From Caldilineae bacterium (GTDB lineage: Bacteria; Chloroflexota; Anaerolineae; JAAEKA01), in contig JACKBK010000035.1 of NCBI GenBank assembly GCA_020634555.1, positions 1 to 34,616 on the forward strand: a stretch of DNA of 34,616 nt, in the 5' to 3' direction. How positions within the stretch are numbered: position 1 is the first letter of the stretch; each line of letters begins with the position of its first letter. Below the pieces are notes generated by a model. That model saw nothing but the letters and a program-made list of their open reading frames with translations, made no database searches and was not told where the DNA came from. Below, in pieces: positions 24,943 through 34,616 of this stretch. A program made the position numbers and the translations under genes.

Positions 24943-25008
24943 GTCACTCCCGCGGAGGCGGGAGTCCACTCTTCACAGATACTGGACTCCCGCCTCCGCG
25001 GGAGTGAC
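24943..25008. repeat. Paired 26-bp REP-like inverted repeat
   Basis: The arm at 24943-24968 (GTCACTCCCGCGGAGGCG...) is the exact reverse complement of the arm at 24983-25008, with 14 nt between. Each arm is also internally palindromic (CTCCCGC/GCGGGAG). It lies between purH and crcB and could act as a transcript barrier. Confidence 0.85.
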
Positions 25009-25034
25009 ACAACAATGAAGGCTGAGAAATCTCG

Positions 25035-26555
25035 CTAATGTTTGAAGTGGCGGTGCCCCGTGAAGCACATCGCCAGCCCCAGCCGGTCGCAGGCTGCGAT
25101 CACATCGTCGTCGCGCACCGAGCCGCCCGGCTGCACCACCGCGGTGATGCCGTACTCAGCCGCGGCCTCGATGCCGTCGGCGAAGGGGAAAAACGCATCG
25201 GAGGCCATCACCGCGCCCTGCGCGCGCTCGCCGGCTCGCCGGCCGGCCAGATGCACCGAGTCGACCCGGCTCATCTGTCCCGCGCCGACGCCGACGGTCA
25301 TCTGGTCCCGAGTGTAGACGATGGCGTTGGACTTTGTGTGCTTGGCCACCCGCCAGGCAAAGTCGAGGCTGGCCAACTCCGCCGTAGTGGGCTGGCGCAT
25401 CGTAGCAACACGCCAACCGGCCGCCGGTTCGATCTGTGCGTCGGGCGTCTGCGCCAACAGCCCGCCCTCAATGGTGCGCAACGCCAGACCAGAGGCGGCC
25501 AGGTCAGCAGGTTGCAGAATGCGCAGGTTTTTCTTGCGCCGGAAACGTTCGAGAGCATCGGCATCGTACGCGGGGGCAATGACCACCTCGACAAAAAGGC
25601 CGGCCATGGCCTCGGCCAGCGCCAGGTCGGCGGTGCGATTGACAGCGACGATGCTGCCGAAGGCCGACACCGGATCGGACGCCAGCGCGTCAGGCCAGGC
25701 TTCGGCCAGGGTGGATGCGCTGGCGACGCCGCACGGGTTGGTGTGCTTGATAATGCAGACTGTCGGCGCGTCGAACTCCTGCGCCAACCCCCAGGCTCCA
25801 TCCATGTCGAGCCAGTTGTTGTAGCTCATTTCCTTGCCACCCAGTTGCTCGAAAGCTGCGCTCTGGCCGGCTGGCCGGTAGAGTGCGGCCGCCTGGTGCG
25901 GATTCTCGCCGTAACGCAAGGCATCGACGCGGGCGTAGGAAAGAGTGAGCGTGTCGGGGAAGGGATTCAGCGGATCGGCAACGCCGGCCAGCCAACCCGC
26001 AATGGCCGCATCGTAGCTGGCCGTGTGTTGGAATGCCTTGAGCGCCAGCCTGCGACGAGTCTCCTCGTCCGGCCCGCCTGCGCGCAACATGTCCAGCAGC
26101 GGCTGATAATCGCCGGGATCACAGACCACCGCCACGCTCTCGAAGTTCTTGGCAGCAGCCCGCAGCAGCGTCACGCCGCCGATGTCGATCTGCTCGACGG
26201 CTTCCGCCTCCATCGTATCAGTACCGGCAACGGTGTCCTGAAACGGATACAGATTGCAGACCACCAGGTCGATAGGCGCCAGACCGTGTGCGTTCAGTTC
26301 GGCCAGATGCTCCGGTGTCCGCCGCGCCAGGATGCCGCCATGGATCGCCGGATGCAGAGTCTTGACCCGCCCATCCAGGATCTCGGGGAAACCTGTCACA
26401 TCGCTGACGTCGATGACATCGAGGCCGGCAGCACGCAATGCCTTCGCTGTGCCGCCGCTGGCGATAAGCTCCCAGCCCAGTAAACGCAGTCCGCCGGCCA
26501 ATGCTTCCAGCCCCGTCTTGTCAGAAACGCTGATCAGCGCTCGATGGTTGGCCAT
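25035..26555 (-). CDS. purH: Bifunctional AICAR transformylase/IMP cyclohydrolase
   Basis: This 506-aa enzyme carries out the last two steps of IMP synthesis: formylation of AICAR with 10-formyl-THF, then ring closure. The N-terminal MGS-like cyclohydrolase domain begins ALISVSDKTGLEALAGGLR, with WELIASGGTAKALR and GRVKTLHPAIHGGILARR. The transformylase domain includes LRYGENPHQAAALYRP, CIIKHTNPCGVA and DAFFPFADGIEAAAEYGI. Length is normal. It is monocistronic as far as I can see, with a promoter at 26636-26664. Confidence 0.97.
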   Translation of the reverse strand: MANHRALISVSDKTGLEALAGGLRLLGWELIASGGTAKALRAAGLDVIDVSDVTGFPEILDGRVKTLHPAIHGGILARRTPEHLAELNAHGLAPIDLVVCNLYPFQDTVAGTDTMEAEAVEQIDIGGVTLLRAAAKNFESVAVVCDPGDYQPLLDMLRAGGPDEETRRRLALKAFQHTASYDAAIAGWLAGVADPLNPFPDTLTLSYARVDALRYGENPHQAAALYRPAGQSAAFEQLGGKEMSYNNWLDMDGAWGLAQEFDAPTVCIIKHTNPCGVASASTLAEAWPDALASDPVSAFGSIVAVNRTADLALAEAMAGLFVEVVIAPAYDADALERFRRKKNLRILQPADLAASGLALRTIEGGLLAQTPDAQIEPAAGWRVATMRQPTTAELASLDFAWRVAKHTKSNAIVYTRDQMTVGVGAGQMSRVDSVHLAGRRAGERAQGAVMASDAFFPFADGIEAAAEYGITAVVQPGGSVRDDDVIAACDRLGLAMCFTGHRHFKH

Positions 26556-26635
26556 GGATCGTTGTCACTCCTTACGATAACGTGGATTTTTCGTCGTAGC
26601 GGGAACGGGTGGTTGCCTGCTAGCCATGCCGCGGC

Positions 26636-26664
26636 AATGTACCATAGGCCCAAACCGTTGTCAA
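26636..26664 (-). promoter_or_regulatory. Promoter of purH
   Basis: Minus strand: TTGACA (26659-26664), 17-nt spacer, TACATT (26636-26641). I saw no PurR-like box. Confidence 0.75.
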
Positions 26665-26948
26665 TCCATCCCGTTGCCAGCGCGCGCTTTTTCAGATCTT
26701 CTCAGATTCACACCGCCCATTTCCACGCGCGAAACCGCTACAATTTACGTATAACCTCAGTGAAGCCAATTGCAGACTTTCAACCAGAGGAGGAAGGAGG
26801 AATCGCCGCAAAAAACAGCAATGAAACACTGCTCGTAACGCATTTCGTAACGATCCCGGAACGATTGGCCGCGATAATCAACGCACTCTATCGATTGATG
26901 TGGCCGCTGGGCTGCATCGCAATGTTTACCGTACAGGAGGATACCTCA
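26665..26948. other. Leader region of the ScyD-like gene
   Basis: With the purH promoter side, the gap between genes is 393 bp (26556-26948). A TACAAT hexamer at 26739-26744 may be a -10, but no -35 stands at the right distance. The upstream in-frame extension of the ScyD-like gene looks non-coding. Confidence 0.4.
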
Positions 26949-28175
26949 ATGAAACGTGTTCGTCTCACCTTCACAATCTCGTTGACTTTGGTGCTGGTGC
27001 TGCTGTTGAGTTCAGCGCCGGGAGCCTTTGCCAACCCCACTGGCCCAACCGCCGTCAGTAACGATCCCTTCGAGCGCGCAGCCAGCTACCTCAAGACCCA
27101 TGATGTGCCAGAAAGCGCACTTCAGGTCCCGGCGGGAATGCAGGTGATTGGTACAGGTCTTAACAACGGCCGCGACATCATCGTTGGCCCGGATGGCGGG
27201 CTTTACATCGCCGAGAACGGCTCCGGCAATCCGGCCAACTGCGAGGAGATCTTCCCAGATTTCGAAGCCTGCGTCGGCGACACCGGCTCGGTGACTCGCA
27301 TTGAGAACGGTGTCCAGGAACGCATCGCCACCGGGCTGCCATCCTGGGGCGACTCCAGCGGGTTTGGAACCTCCGGGCCGGCCGGCATTACCTGGAGTCC
27401 GCGCGAAGGTTTCTATCTGACAATTGGCCTCGGTTTTGGCCTCAGCCCGGACGACCTGGCAGCGATCGATCCCGTTGGCCAATGGTTCGGCTCCGTGGCG
27501 CGCATGAACCCCAACGGCTACTGGAACATCCAGGCCGACATCTATGACTACGAGGCGACCCAGAACCCGGACGATGGCGAGGTCGACTCCAACCCCTACG
27601 GGCTGGTGACGATCCAGGGACGCACACGGGTCGTCGCTGATGCTGGCGGCAACGACCTCCTGAAAGTAAACAACAACGGCGTCGTCTCTACCCTGACAGT
27701 CTTCCCTGACACACTGGTGCCGGCCCCGCCATTCCTGGGACTGCCGCCCGGCGCGATGATCCCGATGCAGGCCGTACCGACGTCTGTTACACCGGGTCCG
27801 GACAACACCCTCTACGCCGGCCAGCTCACCGGTTTCCCCTTCCCGGTCGGCGGCGCGAATGTCTTCCAGGTGTGGCCCAACGGCTACACGCAAGTGAAGG
27901 CCAGTGGCTTCTCGGCCATCGTGGACATCACGACCGGACCTGATGGCAGCCTGTATGTCCTCGAGTTCGCCCACGACCAACTGGCATGCGAAACGATGGG
28001 TGTTTGCGATGGCCGTCTGACCAAGGTCGATGCCGGCGGCGGCAAGACCCTCCTGGCCAACAACCTGCCCTATCCAGGCGGCGTGGCGGTCGCCAACGAC
28101 GGCACGATCTATCTGACCCTGTTCAGCATCTTCCCGGATTTCGCCGGCGGCGGCCAGGTGGTTCGGCTGAACTGA
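26949..28175 (+). CDS. Secreted ScyD/ScyE-like beta-propeller protein
   Basis: The 408-aa product has a signal peptide (MKRVRLTFTISLTLVLVLLL, ending at GAFA). The body reads as an NHL/SMP-like propeller: GRDIIVGPDGGLYIAENGSG, DTGSVTRIENG, SGPAGITWSPREGFYLTIG and VDITTGPDGSLYVLEF. This matches the ScyD/ScyE-type family named from the cyanobacterial scytonemin cluster. Family members are widespread in secreted proteins with no settled role; I see no scytonemin genes nearby. The ATG at 26949 is set by ACAGGAGGATACCTCA and the signal peptide. A strong terminator follows at 28330. Confidence 0.85.
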   Translation: MKRVRLTFTISLTLVLVLLLSSAPGAFANPTGPTAVSNDPFERAASYLKTHDVPESALQVPAGMQVIGTGLNNGRDIIVGPDGGLYIAENGSGNPANCEEIFPDFEACVGDTGSVTRIENGVQERIATGLPSWGDSSGFGTSGPAGITWSPREGFYLTIGLGFGLSPDDLAAIDPVGQWFGSVARMNPNGYWNIQADIYDYEATQNPDDGEVDSNPYGLVTIQGRTRVVADAGGNDLLKVNNNGVVSTLTVFPDTLVPAPPFLGLPPGAMIPMQAVPTSVTPGPDNTLYAGQLTGFPFPVGGANVFQVWPNGYTQVKASGFSAIVDITTGPDGSLYVLEFAHDQLACETMGVCDGRLTKVDAGGGKTLLANNLPYPGGVAVANDGTIYLTLFSIFPDFAGGGQVVRLN

Positions 28176-28207
28176 GGTTCCACAGATCTCGTTTGAGAGG
28201 TCCTCCC

Positions 28208-28293
28208 AGACTTCGGAAGTAGCCGGTGGCTGGACGAAGCAAGTCCTAGCGGCAAATGCCGATGTTCGCAGGACTCGGCTACTTCCGAAGTCT
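28208..28293. repeat. ~86-bp element with 18-bp terminal inverted repeats
   Basis: AGACTTCGGAAGTAGCCG (28208-28225) is the exact reverse complement of 28276-28293. The ends and parts of the interior match the element at 4287-4373. Confidence 0.85.
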
Positions 28294-28329
28294 CCTGGCT
28301 ATCTTCCCCGACAGGTTTTGAACAATGAA

Positions 28330-28365
28330 CGGGCTGCACCCGAGATGGTGCAGCCCGCTTTTCTT
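28330..28365 (+). terminator. Rho-independent terminator of the ScyD-like gene
   Basis: CGGGCTGCACC pairs with GGTGCAGCCCG (11 bp, 6-nt loop), followed by CTTTTCTT. It may also stop carB transcripts coming from the other side. Confidence 0.85.
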
Positions 28366-28392
28366 CCTCGCGAACAGCTTGCAGGGAGACGT

Positions 28393-31716
<3,324 letters not shown>

Positions 31717-31755
31717 TGGAAAGCTCGCAGATACTGCCTTTCACATACACCCAAA

Positions 31756-32196
31756 TCACTCTTCGGCCGGCCAGATACGGTCGTAGGCATCAGAAATTGC
31801 GGCTGCCAGCGCATCCAGCTCCCGGCGCGGTGGACGCTGGCTCCAGTCCGCGCTGATCGTGAACTGGTCGCCCTCAAAGCGCGGAATGACGTGCAGATGA
31901 ACGTGAAAGACATCCTGGAAGGCGGCCTCGCCATCGGCAAGAAACAGATTGATTCCCTGGCAGGGTATTTCGGTGCGCCGAATCGCTGCGGCAGTGCGCT
32001 GCGCGATCCTGAACAGGTGCATCCCGATTTCCTCGGACAAGTCGGCAAGTCCAGCAGCGTGCGCTCGCGGAACCACCAGCGCATGTCCAGCGTTGACCGG
32101 CGCGATATCCATGAAAACAACGCAATAATCGTCTTCATACAGGACGCTGCCCGGCGCCTGGTTGTCAATGATGGCGCAAAAGATACAGTCACTCAT
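31756..32196 (-). CDS. HIT family protein
   Basis: This 146-aa nucleotide hydrolase or transferase belongs to the histidine-triad superfamily (Hint/FHIT-like). Metal or zinc-type cysteines appear at the start (CIFCAII). The HIT motif is FHVHLHVIPRF, whose middle His is the catalytic nucleophile. VVPRAHAAGLADL is the usual substrate-side block. Relatives hydrolyse purine nucleoside phosphoramidates or dinucleotides; the substrate here is untested. It lies between carA and carB on the same strand and probably shares a transcript with carB. Confidence 0.92.
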   Translation of the reverse strand: MSDCIFCAIIDNQAPGSVLYEDDYCVVFMDIAPVNAGHALVVPRAHAAGLADLSEEIGMHLFRIAQRTAAAIRRTEIPCQGINLFLADGEAAFQDVFHVHLHVIPRFEGDQFTISADWSQRPPRRELDALAAAISDAYDRIWPAEE

Positions 32197-32262
32197 TTTG
32201 TCTACCTGTGGCCTGCCAGATCTGCGAGGCTGCTCAAATGCGCTTCACACCTCGCAGGCATG

Positions 32263-32312
32263 AAAAAGCGAAGGGCGAGTCCAAGCCGTGCTTCTTCGTC
32301 ACGCCCTTCGCT
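32263..32312 (-). terminator. Terminator after carA
   Basis: AGCGAAGGGCG (32267-32277) pairs with CGCCCTTCGCT (32302-32312) across a 24-nt loop. On the minus strand it is followed by TTTTTCATG. It implies that carA and HIT-carB are at least partly separate transcripts. Confidence 0.65.
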
Positions 32313-32338
32313 GGGTTAGAGTTGGCTTGTTTTGGCGA

Positions 32339-33514
32339 TTAATCCGGAGAGCGGCTGGCAAGCAGCGCCTGAAACTCTGCAAAAAGTCCGTGCGAGTCGT
32401 GCGGCCCCGGCGCAGCCTCGGGGTGATACTGGACGCTGAACACAGGATGGCGCCGCAGCCGCATCCCCTCCAGCGAGCCATCGTTCAGGCTGAGATGGGT
32501 GATCTCGACCTCGTCGCGATCCAGACTGGCGATGTCCACCTGGTAGTTGTGGTTCTGGGACGTAATCGCTACCTTGCCTGTCCGGACGTCCTGCACCGGG
32601 TGGTTGCCGGCGTGGTGGCCAAACTTCAACCGGCTGGTGGCCCCACCCAGCGCGCGCCCGATCAGTTGGTGCCCCAGGCAGATGCCAAACAGAGGCACGT
32701 CCGCATCGATCAGCTCGCGCACCGCGTCCACGGCATAGGGCAGGCCGGCCGGGTCGCCGGGTCCGTTGGAGAGCATAACGCCGGCAGGCTGCATGGCCAA
32801 CACGGACGCGGCCGGTGTGTCGGCCGGCACAACAGTAACCCGCATCCCCGCGGCTGTGAGATGCCGCGGGATGTTCCGCTTTGCGCCGAAGTCGTAGAGC
32901 ACAACGTGCTGGCCAACCAACCCATGCTGGTTTTCGGAACCCCGCAGGGCATCGCCAGCTATCCAGTGATCCGCCGCGTCGCCGGTCCAGTGATACGGTT
33001 CGACGCAGGTCACCTCGCGCACCATGTCGCGGCCGTCCAGACCGGGCCAGGCGCGCGCGGTTGCCAGCAACTGCTGCGGATCGGCGCCTTGGGTCGAGAG
33101 TGCAGCTTTCATCGTTCCGGCATCGCGCAGCTTACGGGTCAGATAACGGGTATCGATACCGCTGATCCCCGGCACACCGTGAGTCGCCAGCCAATCTGAA
33201 AGCGTCACCGTGGCGCGCCAGTTCGACACGCTGGGGCTCAGCGACCGGACCACAAGCGCGGACACCTGCGGCGCACCAGACTCGTAATCCTCCGGGTTGA
33301 CGCCGACGTTGCCGATGTGCGACGCCGTAAAGAGCACCCCTTGACCGCGGTACGAGGGATCGGTCGCGATCTCCTGGTAGCCGGTCATGCTGGTGTTGAA
33401 GACCAGCTCAAAGACAGCATCCGCTGCCGCGCCGAAAGGCTGGCCGGCGAGAACGGTACTATCCTCCAGTACTAGGATTGCTAGATTGTCAGGAGAGAAA
33501 AATTCGCCTGTCAC
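32339..33514 (-). CDS. carA: Carbamoyl-phosphate synthase small subunit
   Basis: CarA is the glutaminase that supplies ammonia to CarB. The N-terminal domain begins LAILVLEDSTVLAGQPFG, with VFNTSMTGYQEIATDPSYRGQ. The class I amidotransferase domain follows at about residue 190. Its nucleophile is in VPLFGICLGHQLIGRA, and the His/Glu pair is in VQYHPEAAPGPHDS. I chose the GTG at 33514 (AGGGA about 9 nt upstream) over the GTG at 33544, which has no ribosome binding site; an even later start is possible. Length of about 391 aa is near normal. Confidence 0.93.
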   Translation of the reverse strand: MTGEFFSPDNLAILVLEDSTVLAGQPFGAAADAVFELVFNTSMTGYQEIATDPSYRGQGVLFTASHIGNVGVNPEDYESGAPQVSALVVRSLSPSVSNWRATVTLSDWLATHGVPGISGIDTRYLTRKLRDAGTMKAALSTQGADPQQLLATARAWPGLDGRDMVREVTCVEPYHWTGDAADHWIAGDALRGSENQHGLVGQHVVLYDFGAKRNIPRHLTAAGMRVTVVPADTPAASVLAMQPAGVMLSNGPGDPAGLPYAVDAVRELIDADVPLFGICLGHQLIGRALGGATSRLKFGHHAGNHPVQDVRTGKVAITSQNHNYQVDIASLDRDEVEITHLSLNDGSLEGMRLRRHPVFSVQYHPEAAPGPHDSHGLFAEFQALLASRSPD

Positions 33515-33573
33515 GAATATAGATCCCTGCAAACCGCGTCGCACTATTCACGAAACCAGACGTTTGAAATTTG

Positions 33574-33987
33574 CTATGGTAGCAGCTCAAACGCTGTACA
33601 GTGCTGTGGGCGAAACATACGAAAATGGCGTTGGTCGAGGGTAAGAATGAGACGAATATTGAGCCGTTCTGCAATCGCGACGATCAGCGAATCAACCAGA
33701 TCAATATGTGCGTCGTTGTATTGGCGCAATACCGCCGCCGCGCGTTGGTAGTCGGAATCCTCGGGTTCGATCAGAACCAGATCTGTTGAAGCCAAACCTT
33801 CAAGGAACTCTGCAACCGCGATAGGGCCAATGTCACGCAACAGCAAATACGCTACTTCGACGATCACCGGAGTAGGCAACAGCATGGTATCTCGCGCCTC
33901 TCGTGCGATCTCGGTAGAGACAACATGATACTGCTCGTTACGATTCAGAACCGCATAGACGAAGCCCGTGTCAAGCAGTACCGGCAT
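33574..33987 (-). CDS. PIN domain ribonuclease toxin (VapC-like)
   Basis: This 137-aa PIN-domain protein would cut RNA with a Mg-binding acidic site. The acidic residues are visible: MPVLLDTGFVYAVL (first Asp), TPVIVEVAYLLL (Glu), DAHIDLVDSLIVAIAE (Asp pair) and LTLDQRHF (last Asp). The ATG at 33987 overlaps the antitoxin stop as TGATG, so translation is coupled. carA begins about 60 nt later on the same strand, so read-through into carA is possible. Confidence 0.88.
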   Translation of the reverse strand: MPVLLDTGFVYAVLNRNEQYHVVSTEIAREARDTMLLPTPVIVEVAYLLLRDIGPIAVAEFLEGLASTDLVLIEPEDSDYQRAAAVLRQYNDAHIDLVDSLIVAIAERLNIRLILTLDQRHFRMFRPQHCTAFELLP

Positions 33988-34253
33988 CAACGCACACTCA
34001 ATCCATGAACACTATCGACGTTTACCTCCAAGATCGTCTCAGCATTTTCGGCAGTGTTTCCCGATCCTCCAGAGAATCGACCGGCAAGCTCTGCAAGGCC
34101 ACGCGGCCGCACATCGTCTCCCGAAGCAATGGTTGGTTCAATCACAGGTAATGTCTCAATGGCGCTGTCAATAAGCATTCGAGCCAGTTTGAGTTGGTCT
34201 TCCGCAGGCAAAGTGGTAAGTTCGGCCATCAGGCTATGAACATTTGCAATCAT
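33987..34253 (-). CDS. Putative antitoxin partner of the PIN toxin
   Basis: This 88-aa protein is assigned by position only: it immediately precedes and overlaps the PIN toxin. The N-terminal half is helical (HSLMAELTTLPAEDQLKLAR), like short antitoxins with an LPxxxQLKL motif. I see no AbrB, RHH or Phd signature that I can name. The C-terminal part (ETILEVNVDSVHGLSVR) is likely the toxin-binding tail. GGAAGG precedes the ATG. Confidence 0.7.
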   Translation of the reverse strand: MIANVHSLMAELTTLPAEDQLKLARMLIDSAIETLPVIEPTIASGDDVRPRGLAELAGRFSGGSGNTAENAETILEVNVDSVHGLSVR

Positions 34254-34315
34254 AGAACACCTTCCATTGGTTATTCAACACCTCCCTGCGATTCTACCAC
34301 AGGAGTTCTCCGAAG

Positions 34316-34334
34316 AAAAAGCCCAACTGTGGGT
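34316..34334 (-). terminator. Weak terminator after purB
   Basis: On the minus strand ACCCA-CAGT-TGGGC is followed by TTTTTCTTC directly after the purB stop. The stem is only about four pairs. Confidence 0.4.
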
Positions 34335-34616
34335 TTATGCGCCTGCGCGCCGCATCTGGTCAGCCACACCAAGCGCGCGCGCCGGGGCGTCACCGACGTA
34401 ATCGCTGGCGTCCAGCAGCGCGGCGGCCCTGTCAGCCGGAAGCCAGCGCGTGACGCGTGGATCGCTGCAAAGCTGCTCAGCCAGCGGGTTGGCCTCGCCG
34501 CGGCGCAGCGCGTCCCAGGCCAGCAGGCTGTGTTCGCGAATTACCTCGTGCAGCTCTTGCCGGTCGCCGCCCGCCTTGACCGCCTCCATCAGCAGCCGCT
34601 CGGTGGCGGCAAACAC
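34335..34616 (-). CDS. purB: Adenylosuccinate lyase, C-terminal part
   Basis: Only the last 93 codons are in the window; the gene continues past its right edge. The sequence FAATERLLMEAVKAGGDRQELHEVIREHS matches the C-terminal region of the longer adenylosuccinate lyase subgroup. There, the AVKAGGDRQELHE block is characteristic. The enzyme releases fumarate from SAICAR and adenylosuccinate in purine synthesis, so it works with PurH in the same pathway. The first residue shown is internal, not a start. Confidence 0.85.
   Translation of the reverse strand: MFAATERLLMEAVKAGGDRQELHEVIREHSLLAWDALRRGEANPLAEQLCSDPRVTRWLPADRAAALLDASDYVGDAPARALGVADQMRRAGA

Noticed and set aside
26544..26948. Upstream extension of the ScyD-like protein by 135 codons
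   Set aside because: The ATG at 26949 has a strong ribosome binding site and starts a signal peptide. The upstream part overlaps the purH start and promoter.

Overview
This is a GC-rich bacterial chromosome segment, most likely from the Chloroflexota (Anaerolineae/Caldilineae-like). The clues are secreted proteins with a Thr-Pro-Ala (TATPT) linker beside a YLPLVLK-type segment, a pair of Cthe_2159-type beta-helix proteins, a ScyD/ScyE-like secreted protein, and many short palindromic intergenic repeats. This placement is inference; no rRNA is present. Several promoters fit a sigma70-type TTGACN-17-TANANT pattern.

Layout. 1-2844: a dispersed repeat, then an FAD monooxygenase translationally coupled to a DUF3179 protein whose frame is crossed by an in-frame TGA. 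2886-6616: a dNTPase (minus) divergent from a frameshifted tex. 6806-10072: two tandem secreted beta-helix paralogues. 10149-12319: ferritin, a GNAT acetyltransferase, a three-unit tandem repeat and tRNA-Glu, all minus. 12591-13934: a DedA protein and a CBS-ACT protein. 14048-18342: a SixA-like phosphatase, then a metallophosphoesterase, an MFS transporter and a PrsW-like membrane protease. 18661-24811: era, a repeat-rich gap, flavodoxin, mdh, yqhQ-like, and a DUF190-CBS protein with crcB. 25035-34616: purH, a ScyD-like protein, carB, a HIT protein, carA, a PIN toxin-antitoxin pair and the 3' end of purB.

Functionally the window is mostly housekeeping: nucleotide metabolism (dgt, purH, carA, carB, purB), translation and ribosome assembly (era, tRNA-Glu, tex), central metabolism (mdh), and iron and fluoride handling (ferritin, crcB). 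Accessory secreted and toxin-antitoxin genes lie between these.

The most notable observation is at 1786-2844. A single DUF3179 gene is interrupted by one in-frame TGA at 2227-2229. It sits where the family has the first Cys of a CxxC motif, giving UxxC. A perfect 7-bp stem with a 5-nt loop (2243-2261) follows at the spacing expected for a bacterial SECIS. This makes it a candidate selenoprotein. The window is also rich in small repeats, and some have entered coding sequence: a palindromic repeat and a purine-rich tract in carB, and a similar purine-rich tract in tex.
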